The position numbers and the translations under genes are program-made. The notes under the pieces are model-generated. The model was not told the origin of the DNA. It did no database searches and saw nothing but the letters and a program-made list of their open reading frames with translations. This document shows positions 48,996 through 61,230 of a stretch of DNA of 64,000 nt, piece after piece; positions within the stretch are counted from its first letter, which is position 1, and each line of letters begins with the position of its first letter. Origin of the DNA: Ephydatia muelleri (taxonomy: Eukaryota > Porifera > Demospongiae > Spongillida > Spongillidae); contig JABACO010000012.1 in assembly GCA_013339895.1 (NCBI GenBank), forward strand, positions 5,798,748 through 5,862,747. The letters run 5' to 3'.

Positions 48996-49782
48996 CTGTG
49001 TGAAGTAATGTCCACAATGTTGAGACGTCTTATGATGATTGACACAGGTGTGTGCATTTGTACACTGCATACATGCATCCACTATACTAGCTACATAAAT
49101 CGATTTGTGTGCTCTTACTAGTAAGGGGAAGAGAGGATGATGCAAGTCCCTTTCTGTTTCAGTGATATAAGTTCTCTTTTGTATCATTGTGATTGTATAT
49201 ATTCCCATTTGAGAGTTGTTGAATAAAGTTTCCGTTTAAACACATTGTAGTGTTTCTTTAGACAACAATTTTGAAGTACTGCATGGAAAAAATTAATTTT
49301 GCAGTATGGTATGCAATAAATGATAAAAAGGTCTCCTCAGACTATATACATTTCATTTTATTATTTTGTAACACATTGTCGCATGTTCTCAATTCCATTC
49401 GTTGCACAAACACGTTGTGCTATTAAACAGTGATATATGTTGTTGTGTTCTTGACACACAAGGATCCGAAATGAGGATTAAGTCTAGGTAGAAGTGCAGC
49501 TAGCTCCGTGATGCTTTGCTCAACCGGAATCACAATGTAGCGAATCAATGCAAGAGCATGAACATGAAATACATAACACAGCTCGGGTATATATACGCAA
49601 TAAACAAAGAAGACCATTGTGTGCAAGGGGTAAGGTGTGCGTGTGAATGGTGGCCTCAGGGAAGGCTCTAGCTGAGGTCACTATTGTATATACGTAGGTG
49701 TTAATGTGTGCATGAATGAGTCCTGCCATAACATCTCCCTGCCAGCCTTGAAGCTCTATGCAGCAGCAAAGGCGTAAATTCT

Positions 49783-50885
49783 CTACTTGACCTGGGTTTT
49801 GATCCGTAATGAGCGGCGAGGGTGGCCAGGCCCATACTCACTCCCTGTTGGGAGACGAGGGTTTGGCCATTTTCTTCTGGTCTGGTCTGAAACCAATGGG
49901 ACCCCTTCTACAGGACTGATTGGAGGTGGCCCAGGAGTTGCTGGTTGTAATGAAACTGTAGATGTATGGCTGCAGCTGGTTTTGGATAGATTTATTGCAA
50001 CCTCCCCTGGGTCTGCATCTTCCAGTACACCATATCGTGGCCGTAACTGTTCAATGTGGCGTCTCCATGTACCACCTTTGGGAACTACCTTCACATTGCA
50101 GCTGCTAGACCCGAACACTTTTGTGACCAATGCAGGAACCCATCTGGGGTCCTTTTCCTGCCTGGGGCCACAGTAGAGGGCATAACATGGTGTACCCACT
50201 GAATAGACTGGTCCAATCCTTTCAGGAACCTCTTTTTCCTGTGACTTGGTTGCTGCTCTGGCCTGCCGTCCTTGGGCCATGTGTGCAGAAGAAGGAAGCA
50301 GAGCATCTATTTTGGTTCGGATCTGACGACCGTTTAGAAGCTCACTTGGAGAGTAGCCCTCTGCTAGTGGGGTGCGCCGATACTGCATTAAGAATTCTTG
50401 CAGTGCTGCTCGAGGTGGGAGTGTAGACTTAGGAAAGAGCATGCTTAAATGTCTGGACCAAGTGCTCTGCTGCTCCATTGGTGGCAGGATGGTAGGGTGC
50501 ACCAGTGAGGTGGGTTATGCCCCTCTCCCGACACCAGGACTGAAATTCCTCTGAGCTGAAGGTTGTTGCATTATCAGACACAATAGCATGAGGGTAGCCG
50601 AAGTGTGAAAAATCCTGTTCGAGAAGTTCTGTGGTTGATTTTGTAGAAGTAGAAGTAGTTGTATGGATGCAAGGATACTTGAGTAGGCATCAATGAGGAC
50701 CAGCCAGTTGCTCCCAAGGAAATTGTTGGCATGATCAATGTGAACCCGGCTCCATGCTTTTTCATCCAAGGATGGTTTGCAGGCTTTGGTGGTTTGTTCT
50801 GGTGTTCAGCACAGACTGTGCAGTGATGGCACAGATCCATAATATCAGAGTCGATCTGAGGCCAGTATACAGCTGATCTTCACCT
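49783..50885 (-). pseudogene. Retroelement integrase (frameshifted)
   Basis: The remains of the zinc-domain cysteines (LCHHCTVCAEHQNKP), the first catalytic Asp (RVHIDHANNFLGSNWLVLID), then in another frame the second Asp (IVSDNATTF) and the Glu block (GAPYHPATNGAAEHL), and finally an open C-terminal half of 239 codons (49783-50502) with YRRTPLAEGYSPSELLNGRQ, all match Ty3-type integrases. The HH half of the zinc domain is missing at the deletion joint near 50885. At least two frame changes make it non-functional. Confidence 0.8.
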
Positions 50886-51798
50886 GCTGCTGATTCCTTT
50901 TCTTTTGTATACATACTGACTGAAGATGGCCAGTTTTGTGACAGAAATTGCACGTTGAATCCTTATAAGGGCATTCGACCGCTTTGTTCCGCACCGTGAG
51001 CAGGTACCCTTGGGGAAATCCCGAGGGGTGTGACCTTTCTGACCCTGCTGTTTCTGCCTTTGGGGAGTCTGGATCTGGTGAATAGAACTGGGTTTAGACC
51101 CGTACACCATTTCTTTTGCCACCTTAGCGGTCTCCTCTGTTTGCACGGCGACTGCTATGGCTCTGGCGAAGGTAAGTTCGTTATCCTTGATCTTGAATAG
51201 GGACTTGAGGACTGCCTCGTTACTAATGGAGCACATGAATCGCGTGCGCAGAGCCTCATCCAGCGGATCGTGGATTGAAGGGAAATCACAAGTGACGGAG
51301 TCTTGACAGATGCGTGCGGCCAGCTCTTGAACCGTCTCACCCGGCTTTCTACGCATATCACTCCAGAATTTGAACCGCTCTCTGGCAATGTAGAGCATAG
51401 GGTCGAACTGGTTCTTCATGAAACCCTCGATCTGCTCCAGGCTGAGCTCGTTGACACTTTCGGGTGGATTCTAGCTGCTGAGAGGCGAGATTGCTTAGAA
51501 GCTTGTAGGTAACTCGCGACTGGTTGGTCAGGAACACTTGAGCTCTCTTCTCAACGGGAACTGAATTAGCTCCCAGGAAAGTCTGGAATCTTGCCCAATA
51601 GTCTGTCCAAAGCTCTGCCGTGGCGTCGAAAGGAACGAAGCTGGGAATCGTCGCTGCTGTGGCTGCTAGCGTCGGTACTGACGATGACTCCTGCTTCACT
51701 GCCCCGCTGGTGAATGCAGCGATCAAAACCTCCGTCTGCTTCCTTTGCACTTCCAACTGTTGCTGCAACAACTTGATCAACTTTGCTGTCTCCGCCAT
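50880..51798 (-). pseudogene. Retroelement Gag (frameshifted)
   Basis: It starts MAETAKLIKLLQQQLEVQRK (coiled coil), then IPSFVPFDATAELWTDYWAR, a typical gypsy capsid N-lobe start. A frame change near 51430-51470 leads to MRRKPGETVQELAARICQDS (capsid C-lobe). Zinc-knuckle-like cysteines follow (GTCSRCG, and in another frame CNFCHKTGH). Directly after this the sequence joins integrase, so protease, RT and RNase H are deleted. Confidence 0.8.
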
Positions 51799-53883
51799 AC
51801 TACCAGGATCCTGCCGACTACGCCACTAAATCCTGTTGTGTTCTTGACACACAAGGATCCGAAATGAGGATTAAGTCTAGGTAGAAGCGCAGCTAGCTCC
51901 GTGACGCGTTGCTCAACCGGACGCAATACACAAAGAAGACCATTGTGCGCAAGGGGCAAGGTGTGCGTGTGAATGGAGGCCTCAGGGAAGGCTCTAGCTG
52001 AGGTCACTATTGTATATACGTAGGTGTTAATGTGTGCATGAATGAGTCCTGCCATAACACATGTAAAATGTTTCTGTCATAGTGAGGCACTCGCAATTCC
52101 TTCCCCCCCCCCCACACACACCACACACACATACACACACACTTTGGAATACGGAGACTTCCCCATGTTGGGCCTTGACGATGTATGTACATGTACATGA
52201 TGATGCTTTGTTTCACTATTGCTTTGTTGACAGAGTTAATTGCCTGATAAATTACACAATTACATGTACATCATAACTCAGCCTTGTTATACAAGTAGCA
52301 TTGATTAGTGGCAAGGTTTAGTACTAATACTGAACTTTAGCATCTTATATATAATTCGTTGTATTGTTATATTTCTGTGCTTCTGTTATTACTGTATTTC
52401 ATATTGATTATGCATACAATAAAAGATATTACAATACACAATCTCAAACTGAACTTGTCGTTTAACTTTCTGTTGCATAGAAGACTGCAATAACTGCTGC
52501 ATTATTAGACACAGTGTAAACATGCAGGTCTGTTTTTAGATGCAGGTGGGAATCGTTAAAATTTAAATAATACCTTATCTCTTTCCGGTGTTGAACCATC
52601 CCCCCTCCTTAATTAACGCAACATTTTTCATCACAAGAAATAGCAACTACAATTGGTTTTAACAAATCATTGATTTAACCCCTCATCCCCCCTCTCTGTA
52701 ATCCATACACGAGACTTAGTGCAAGAGTAATTTTGACCATAAGTGTCTCACCAATCTCCTCTTATGACTCTCTATAATCTATAGTGTAGCTACTGAAATA
52801 GGGTGTGTGTATGTGTGTGTGCGTGTGTGCATGTATGTGTGTGTGTGTGTAGGGTGCATACATGTATAATGTTATGTAACATGTGCAATATTATTAATAT
52901 GCAAACAATGCATGTACTGAAATCAGCTTGCGACGGTTCATAAGAAAATGCTTCCTGTCATTTTTAGTTTAAATTTGGGAGGGGTGTGGTTTCCAGGAAA
53001 CAAAAAAACAATGTTAAGTATACCCGTGCATTATTCTTCCACATCAATAAATTGCACACACATACACACATACATGTACAGACACAAACCATTTTTATCA
53101 GAAATGCAATTGAGCAAATAAGAAACTGAATCTTTGAACAAAGCAGAATACGAACCTCTGTAAACACCAAATCGTGGAGATTAATGTGTGCTTCTGGGTC
53201 ATGCCCCAGACCATGTAGGAAGGGCCATCATAACTGTACCTAGTATTCTTGCTTTGTGCACCACCAATCCTACATCCTACAGATCACTTCCTCGATAGAG
53301 TACTTGTTTCCCTGATTATTATTCCACCCCCTCCCCCCCCCCCCCCCCACCAGTAACCCGCTGTGAGTCTTGGTACCACTTTGCACTTGGACTTGGGGGT
53401 CTTTTCAGTCGTACCTGGTACTCTTCCACTATCACTAAACTAAATACAATGACAACCACCTGCCGAGTTTCTACTTAACACAAAAGTAATATCATAATTG
53501 CACACGATACTTGCAGCCAGGCAACAGTTAATGAATTTGCACATTCTATATTCTCCCAACTTGAAAGAAAGATTCTAGTTTTTTGTCGCTATTGTATAGT
53601 AAGTATTAACAAGTTGTGTAGGTCTATCAATTTTATTTTGGGTCACAAACCTACATTCTACTCCCACGCATGGAATTTATGTCTAATACCTTGACCGGCT
53701 AATGGTTGTACATGCTATCTATAGGAAATGGCACTCCTGCATGGAAGAAAATATGCTACAATTTGAAATTTATTTCGTCTTTGTACGATGTTCCTAACTT
53801 GAGTTGCACGTGGACAAAAGAGGAGGAAAATTAAATATGCTGTAATGCTCTTTCGTACATGTATGGACATACTTGCATTATGT

Positions 53884-53990
53884 GGTATTGACTTGAACAC
53901 CTTTGATCACTTCTTCTAATCCTTCTAGTTGTAGTTCACACTTCTGAAGGTTCAGTTTATTAAGAGTATTATTCTCCTTCAACATCTTAC
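53884..53990 (-). pseudogene. NLR LRR exon of unit III, half deleted
   Basis: The acceptor and first LRR are kept, but the second 28-residue repeat and the donor are lost by a deletion of about 60 bp relative to unit II; intron sequence (TTGCATTATGTGG) joins straight to the exon. Confidence 0.7.
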
Positions 53991-55568
53991 CTGTGTGAAG
54001 TTATGTCCACAACATTGGAGACTTCTTATGATTGACACAGGTGTGTGCATTTGTACACTGCATACATGTATCCATGCACTATGCAAGCTATATAAATCAG
54101 TTTGTGTGCCCTTCCTTGTAAGGGGTAGGGGAAGAGAGGGTGATGCAAGTTCCTTTCTGTTTCAGTGATAAAAGTTCTCATTTGTATCATTGTGATTGAA
54201 CATAATAATTTTTTTGTATATATTCCATTTGAGAGTTGTTGAATAAAGTTTCTGTCTAAACACATTGTAGTGTTTCTTTAGACAAAATATTTGGAGTACT
54301 GCATGCAAAAAATTTATTTTGCAGTGTGGTATGCAATATGATTAAAAGATCTCCTCAGATTATTAAAGTGTACATTTGATTTAATTATTTTGTAACACAT
54401 CGTCGCATGTTTTCAATTCCATTCGTTGCACAAACACGTTGTTCTGTTAAACAGTAACATGTAAAATGTTTCTGTCAAGGTGAGGCACTTGCAATCCCTT
54501 CCCCCTCACACACACACTGCACATACCACAACACACACACTTATACACACTTACATGTACACACACACACATACACACATGCACACATACACACACACAC
54601 ACACACACTGGACTACGGAGATTTCCCCATGTTGGGCCTTGAAGATACATGTACTTGTACATGATGATGCTTTGTTTCACTATTGCTTTGTTGACAGAGT
54701 TAATAACCTGATAAATTACACAATTACATGTACATCATAACTCAATGCATAAAGGAAGCCTTGGAATACAAGTAACTATAGTTAGTGGCAAGGTTTAGCA
54801 CTAATACTGAACTTCAGCATCATCTACATGTATCTACCTATGTATGCATTTATTGTATTGTTATATTTCTGTGCTTCCATTATACTGTATTTCATATCGC
54901 TTAAACATACAAAATATTACAATACACAAATGTAAAATTGAACATGTGGTTTAACATTCCGTTGCATAGAGTGTAATAACTGCTTCATGATTAGACACAG
55001 TGTAAAGATGCATATTCAGTCACCAATGAAGGAGCATAGTTACAAGTACTGTACCTATTACATGGCTCTTTTATGTAATGAGTTATGATGTCATTGTGTT
55101 GCTGTGTAAGGAAACTCAGGTGATCAAATACCATCCATCCATCACATCAGTAATACCAGTAGTCTAATACTTTCCTTTTATGAAGCAAGTACACTACAAT
55201 TAATGTTCAGACTACATACTTGTGCATACATAAGCATACTGTACATGTATCAGTCTGTTTTTAGATGCAGGTGGGAATCTTTAAAATTTAACATTTAATG
55301 TCTCACAATTAGCAAACAATATCAATATAATATTTTTTAAGTTAAGAAAATGTTTTTAGCATACCTAATCTATTTCGAGTGTTGAACCACTCCCCTCCAT
55401 TTTTCATCGCAAGAAATAGCAACTACTATTGATTTTAAGAAATTCCTGTTTTAACCCCTCTATCCCCCTCTCTGTGACCCATAAACGAGACTTAGTGCAA
55501 GAGTAATTTTTTCCACAAATGTCTCACCAGTCTCATCTTATGACTGTCTATAATCTATAGTGAAATAG

Positions 55569-55600
<32 letters not shown>

Positions 55601-56712
55601 GGGTGCATACCTGTACATGTTATACCATTTACACAATGTGTGCATTGTGTAAATGGTATTAATATGCAAACAATGCATGTACTGAAATCAGCTTGCAACG
55701 GTTCATAGAAATGGTTCCTGTCATTTTTAGTTTAAATGAGGGAGGTTTGCATGTGGTTTCCAGGCAACAAGAAAACAATACTAAGTACACCCGTGCATTA
55801 TTCTTCCACATCAATAATTGCAATCACACACACATACATACATGTACAGACACGAACCATTATTATCAGAAATGCAGTTGAGCAAACCACGAACTGAAGC
55901 TTTGAACAAAGCAGAATAAGAACCTCTGTAAACACCAAATAGTGGAGATTAATGTGTGGTTCTGGGTCATGCCCCAGGCCATGTAGGAAGGGACTGTAAT
56001 GATACTGTACTAAGTATCCTTGCTTTTTGCACCACCAATCCTACATTCTACAGATCACTTCCTCGATAGAGAAATTATCTTATTTACTTGTTTCCTTGAT
56101 TATTATTCTCCCCCCCTCCCCCTCCTCCCCAGGGCAGTATTGATTGTTATTGGTTCAGTTCTAAAAGCATATTCTTGGTTCAGTAGCCTGTTGTGAGTCT
56201 TGGTACCATATTGTGCTTGGACTCGGGGGTCTTCTTCAGTCGTACCTGGTACTCTTCCACTATCACTAAACGTAATACAATGACAACCACCTGCTGAGTT
56301 TCTATATAAGACAATAGCAATTTCATAATTGCACACGATATATGCAGCCAGGCAACAGGTAATGAATTCGCACCTGCTATACATAAGGATTCTCCCAACT
56401 GGAAAGAAAGTTTTTTTTGTCGCTATTGTATAGTAAGTATTAATAACGCCCGTGGAGCCAATCCTACATAGGTACTAGCGCGGGTCCTGATGATTTCTCC
56501 TCAGCCATCAAAGCCTTCGTCAACAGAGCTTAATATTTGCAATTTTGACATTTGTCTTAGTCTAGTGTCACACAGGCTGCACAGTATCACATAAAACACT
56601 ACATTTACACACATAATATGCTTTGAATATACCATCATCATTCCAAAATAATAGGCACAGAGTAATTCTCTTTCATACATGTATGGACATACGTGAATTA
56701 CTTCATTCTTAC

Positions 56713-56880
56713 CAAGGCATGATGCTGTCTCATCATCAATGGTGTAGCCTAACAGGTCCAGAGTTTCCAACATGATATTGACTTGGACACCTTTAATCAC
56801 TTTGTCTAATCCCTCTGGTTGTAGTTCACATTCCTCAAAGTCCAGTTTCTTAAGAGTATTATTCTCCTTCAACATCATAC
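56713..56880 (-). CDS. NLR gene, LRR exon
   Basis: 168 nt, phase 1-1, good splice sites. It encodes KENNTLKKLDFEECELQPEG and VQVNIMLETLDLLGYTIDDE. More diverged than its neighbours but open. Confidence 0.75.
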
Positions 56881-57250
56881 CTGTGTGAAGTAATGTCCAC
56901 AATGTTGAGACTTGTTATGATGATCGACGCACATGAGGGTCAGGGATTGTTTTTAAAAACATTATTTACTACATGTAACTGTATTATTCAATACAATGTT
57001 ATGCTCAGCTATACAAAGCATTTTCTATAGACTACAAATTAGCAGTTTTGACACTTGTGAGTTTAGTGTATATTAAAAACCTGCTGTACAGTAACACATA
57101 AAATACTACACTAACACACAGATGTGTTTTATTTAATATATCACCATAATTCCAAACCAGTCGGAACACACCAATGTAAAGCTTTTTCATATACATGTAG
57201 ACATATGTACATACAATGTACTATTCCACATTTTATGATGTCATTCTTAC

Positions 57251-57418
57251 CAAGGCATGATGCTCTCGTGCTATCAATGGTGTTGTATGACAGGACCAGG
57301 GTTTCCAACTTGCTATTGACTTGAACACCTTTGATCACATCTTCTAATCCCTCTGGTTGTAGTCCACAATGATGAAGGTCCAGTTTCTTAAGAGTATTAT
57401 TCTCCTTCAATATCATAC
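57251..57418 (-). CDS. NLR gene, LRR exon
   Basis: 168 nt, phase 1-1, good splice sites. It encodes KENNTLKKLDLHHCGLQPEG and VQVNSKLETLVLSYNTIDST. Open. Confidence 0.75.
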
Positions 57419-57643
57419 CTGTGTGAAGTAACGTCCACAATGATGAGACTTGTTATGATGACTGACACACATGGATGTCAAGGATTGAATCAATGTGCAA
57501 TAAGTGACTGTGTGTGTCTAACATAACTATGGTCCTTTAGTGTGGGTGTGTGCAATTACTAAGCATACAATGTATGCTTGAAAAAGAGGTGTACATTTAT
57601 ACAGTGATGCATCCACTATGCAAAGCTATCAGTTTGTGTGCCC

Positions 57644-57843
57644 TTACTTGTAAGGGGAAGGGGCAGAGAGGTGTAACTCCCTTTCTATTTCAGTGACATT
57701 ATTCTCATTTGTGTCATTGAAATTGTACACATGATGCAGTGGAGCCTCTTCTTCCACTCCCATGTGACTCAGAATGTTATGTACTGTGGTCCCATATTGG
57801 GAGTTATTGGATATCATTTCCTTCAATAACCATTTTTCTGTTT
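57644..57843 (-). CDS. Possible alternative terminal exon of the NLR gene
   Basis: A TCTACAG acceptor with phase-1 entry leads to ETEKWLLKEMISNNSQYGTT and VHNILSHMGVEEEAPLHHVY, ending SAPSPYK and TAA; the stop overlaps a GTAAGG donor. Decayed relatives of its end lie in the tandem units at about 49100 and 54120 (ITETER motif). Function unknown. Confidence 0.35.
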
Positions 57844-58072
57844 CTGTAGACAACAATTTTGATACACAGATAGTGAAACAAATACAAAACTTTATTTGCA
57901 AGTGTGGATGTTACAGTTCACGGATGGCTGATTCAAGCACCCTGGATTTTGGTTATGACCAAATATGGTAACTCAAAAGCAACGCCCTAGTTCGATTTAT
58001 ATCATCCAATGTAATGCTCTTTCATATAGACATATGTACACACTGTTCCACATTGTATGATGTCCTTCTTAC

Positions 58073-58241
58073 CAAGGCATGATGCTCTCTTGTTATCAAT
58101 AATGTTGTCTGACAGGTCTCAGGGTTTCCAACTTGGTATTGACTTGAACACCTTTGATCACTTCTTCTAATCCCTCTGGTTGTAGTTTACATAGCTGAAG
58201 GTTCAGTTTCTTAAGAGTATTGTTCTCCTTCAACATCATAC
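58073..58241 (-). pseudogene. NLR LRR exon with one-base insertion
   Basis: Acceptor and donor are kept, but the exon is 169 instead of 168 nt because of an extra base in GACAGGTCTCAGGG (sister exons: GACAGGACCAGGG), which shifts the second LRR. Confidence 0.7.
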
Positions 58242-58521
58242 CTGTGTGAAGTAATGTCCACAACGTTGAGACTTGTTATGATGACTGACATACATGAGGG
58301 TCAGGGATTGAATCAATGAGTGCAAAGTGACTACACATATGGGGTCAGTACACTGTACAAGGCACTATTGCTAAGATGATGGCCCAACCCCACCCCAGTT
58401 GCAATCAGCATTATAATATTTATTTGGCAGATGTGTATTGGGAAATATGTAGCTAGATATGTAAGCTCAGGAACTGTGTGCAGTGAATAGCACACACCAA
58501 GAAAAGCATAACAGGACTTAC

Positions 58522-59179
58522 CTAATAGGGATGCCGTGGAAGCTGTTATTGTTTTGTCCGATACGTTGAAGTTTGTAATGTGGTCAAAGGCTTTTCCATC
58601 TTTCACAAAGAACAGCATTCTCATACGCTCATAAGTCAAACCACAATTGTTCAAATTCACAGACCACAATGTGGAGCTGTTGGCAATGCAGTACCCAAGC
58701 ACATGTAGATCAAATGGATTGAGAGGAGTTCCTGAACACTTGAAAGTTTGCTCCTTATTTCCCTTCAACCTCTGAATAAAGGTGGGATTCTGGGTTTCAA
58801 ACATCCAATGCAGGCTTTCTATTTATCTCTGTTTGTCAGTAGTCTCCAATGAAATGACAATGTCTGCCAAGGCATCCATATTCTCTGATGATGTCTGGAA
58901 CTTGGTAAGGCACCATGAACCGTACAGCCATAGCCATGTTAGGTTTGGTTAAGGAATCTTTCACAAAGACCCTCTGTTCCGATGTTGGTAGAGATGAAAC
59001 ATACCATGCAGTGAGGAACTCCTGGAGAGTCTTGTGTATAAAATTGTATGAAGCTTTAGGGGAACTGTCGAGAACACTTGTGGCACCTTCTGAAGAAGAC
59101 CTGATGGATATAAGGAATGATTTAGCACATGGTAGGAACATCATGGTCAACACATCATAGGGACTAAACAGTCTATGTT
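58522..59179 (-). pseudogene. NLR gene, long pre-LRR exon (winged-helix/HD2 region), damaged
   Basis: After a GATAG acceptor (phase 1) the frame gives SSPKASYNFIHKTLQEFLTA, the hallmark (S-Y-x-F-(L/I)-H-x-T-x-Q-E-F-L-A) of NACHT-LRR proteins. A frameshift near 58870 and an in-frame TAA near 58830 precede MFETQNPTFIQRLKGNKE, HVLGYCIANSSTLWSVNLNN and the exon end at a GTAAGTCC donor (phase 1). This segment links the ATPase module to the LRRs. Confidence 0.75.
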
Positions 59180-59294
59180 CTATCATTATCAGCAAAGTTG
59201 ATATGCTATCCGGGTTATCCTTTTCAAGTTAATTCCTTTAGTGATTACCAAATACATGTCATTTATACACTTAAATGTAGCACATTCAGCATAC

Positions 59295-59441
59295 CTAAGG
59301 ATTCAATGCTATCTTGCACATCATGGAATATCAATTGGTCATTTTGTGTGCCCTGGTAGGCTAGCCTTGCCACAGACTGTAACTGTGAGAGTGTGGTAGA
59401 TGATCGACTTTCAAAACATGTCATCTTTGATGATGTCAAAG
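59295..59441 (-). CDS. NLR gene, exon of the NACHT C-terminal helical region
   Basis: 147 nt, entry and exit in phase 1, acceptor CCTCACAG, donor GTATGC. It encodes TTLSQLQSVARLAYQGTQND, typical of the helical domain following the NACHT ATPase core. Confidence 0.65.
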
Positions 59442-59869
59442 CTGTGAGGGAAGGAAGAAAATGCACACACACCTTTCATCCCACGTTTTGTAGACAGTAT
59501 ACTGTATGGATGCTTCACCACCACTTTAACATTGGTTACCATCACTCGATGAATGAGAAGATAACCATAACAATAACTAGCCAATAAGAAAAAAAACCCT
59601 AATTGGTTTGAGAAGTGGAGTTTGAACTGTGTTCCCAATACTTATGGAAAAGCAACGTGCTTCATGTATCTAGTAGGCTAGGGCAATGGGCATGCATCGG
59701 TGCACATGTTTAGAATATGCAGGACAAAGGTTGTCTGGTTTATAGCCAGCTCCTAATAGAGCTGTGAGTCGTGCGTGATAGCAGATTAGTAGACATTCCA
59801 CAAATGTATCATAATATGCCTTTGTATGTGTCAAAACGGATCTAATGAAATATGATGACATATGGCACC

Positions 59870-60530
59870 ATGCTCATCACCTCATAAAATTATTAACACA
59901 AATTAGTATGTTTAAAGCATTGCTTTCTAACCACTGCAGTATTAAGATGATGAATACAATGTGGTACTCAGGATAAAAATTGTCCATCTTGGGAAGGTGC
60001 CCAAAACTGGAGGTTATGTGTCTCAATCAAGGCACTTATAAAAATGTCTTGTAAGAACTAGCTAGGAGAACAGAATTGAATATAAGGATTAGTGCAACAT
60101 AAAGGGTTAGACGAATTAAGGTTAGGAGACGACTGCCTGCATTTGGATCATTTAAAAGTCCTAGGGTGTAGTTTACAACACAAGATGACTTTTTTATGTA
60201 TCACAGTTTCCATCCATTATGTGCCTTAATGAATAGCAATACTATATAACCCTAAGGTCAGTCATTGGCAAAATAGTGAATTGATGAACAAGTACAGCAA
60301 TGGATTGTTTGCGCAATTTTAAGAATTTAGAATGCATACATTACATCAATTGGCAAAGCAAGGGGCCATACAGTATACATTGCACATCTACCATGTGGTA
60401 CCACACACTCAAGGAGAGAATTCAAACCATAGCACACACATTTAAGCACATATACATGTATGTCTACATCTATAATGAGACACATGACCAGTCTATATGA
60501 TATCCCACAGGGAGCACAGACTAATGTACA
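59870..60530. other. Intronic sequence of the NLR locus, nothing recognised
   Basis: AT-rich; two 66-68-codon frames overlap on opposite strands and look like chance. Confidence 0.4.
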
Positions 60531-60537
60531 CAATTAC

Positions 60538-60807
60538 TTGAAACATTCATCCTTTCCACAATGGTGGAGAGAGATGGTTCCTCTTTCAATATCTCCATGA
60601 ACACCTGGAACATTGCAGGGTCTGTGGTCACCTGAGTTTCCGCTGCATTGATGAGGACTTCATTCTTCCTCTTTGTGATCAGGTCTACTCTCTGTTGTAT
60701 CTCATCCCTCACAGACTGAGTGATCATTCCTCTGGTACAGTGAACCAGCCAGACCAGCAGGATCCTGAATTGTGCCCACCAGTGCTTCTTCAATAAGTCA
60801 TGACATT
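60538..60807 (-). CDS. CARD-like death-fold exon within the NLR gene
   Basis: An exactly 270-nt exon, phase 1 at both ends, acceptor TTTTACAG and donor GTAATT. It encodes HDLLKKHWWAQFRILLVWLV, RGMITQSVRDEIQQRVDLIT and AMFQVFMEILKEEPSLSTIV, the six-helix pattern of a CARD (G-(M/V)-(I/L)-T ... I ... F-x(2)-(F/L)-x(2)-L). Death-fold domains recruit signalling partners by like-like contacts. In described NLRs this domain is N-terminal to NACHT; here the exon lies between two NACHT-region exons, and both neighbours also use phase 1, so the exon can be included or skipped without a frame change. It might instead be the first exon of a second, truncated NLR. The CARD assignment is by eye. Confidence 0.5.
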
Positions 60808-61230
60808 CTGTAAAATACATGTATAACATACATGTACATTGAAGGCTTTAATGAGAAGTATTTAGAAAGTACAGTAAATAAAGGAAACATGTGTACCCTA
60901 TTCAGATATCTAATAAACACGGAAAAATGTAGTGGAATTGATTACACTGATTATTGATAAGTTCGAATGAAATGTTTTGCATAAATCAAATTACATTAAA
61001 CTATAACTGCTATTTTTTATAGTCAATTAAGTACATAGAGGACCAGTGAAACATTAAACAACTCATCCAAAATCAAGTACATGCTATCTGTTTAAAAAAG
61101 TCAATTTTTAAATAATAGGGTAAAACAAGTAAATAATCAAGTTACATCCAATTGACCCTTCAAAATCAAAAGGTTCATACATTTAATTGAACATCCTGTA
61201 CAGTTGATCCTTTTGTTCCTAAAAGCTTAC

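Larger units (their letters stand above)
49441..52059 (-). mobile_element. Ty3/gypsy-like LTR retrotransposon lacking protease and reverse transcriptase
   Basis: LTRs at 49441-49733 (293 bp) and 51834-52059 (226 bp) share TGTTGTGTTCTTGACACACA ... CCTGCCATAACA; the second lacks an internal stretch of about 67 bp. Read on the minus strand the order is LTR, candidate primer site TGGCGTAGTCGGCAGGATC, gag, integrase, purine-rich GGCAGGGAGA, LTR. Flanks are TATGT and CATGT. The corresponding place in tandem unit III (about 54450) is an uninterrupted empty site. Confidence 0.85.
47160..55366. repeat. Two tandem copies of a 2.8-kb LRR-exon unit
   Basis: Unit II (47160-52577, including the 2.6-kb LTR element at 49441-52059) and unit III (52578-55366) are alike throughout: ACACGAGACTTAGTGCAAGA, the TG tract, CTTCTGGGNCATGCCCCAGA, a C-rich run, the LRR exon, and GGACTACGGAGATTTCCCCA-type sequence. 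Units at about 45440 and 55367 are further, less complete copies. Confidence 0.8.

Noticed and set aside
49441..52059. A complete, active LTR retrovirus-like element
   Set aside because: Protease, reverse transcriptase and RNase H are absent, gag and integrase are frameshifted, and no envelope frame exists.
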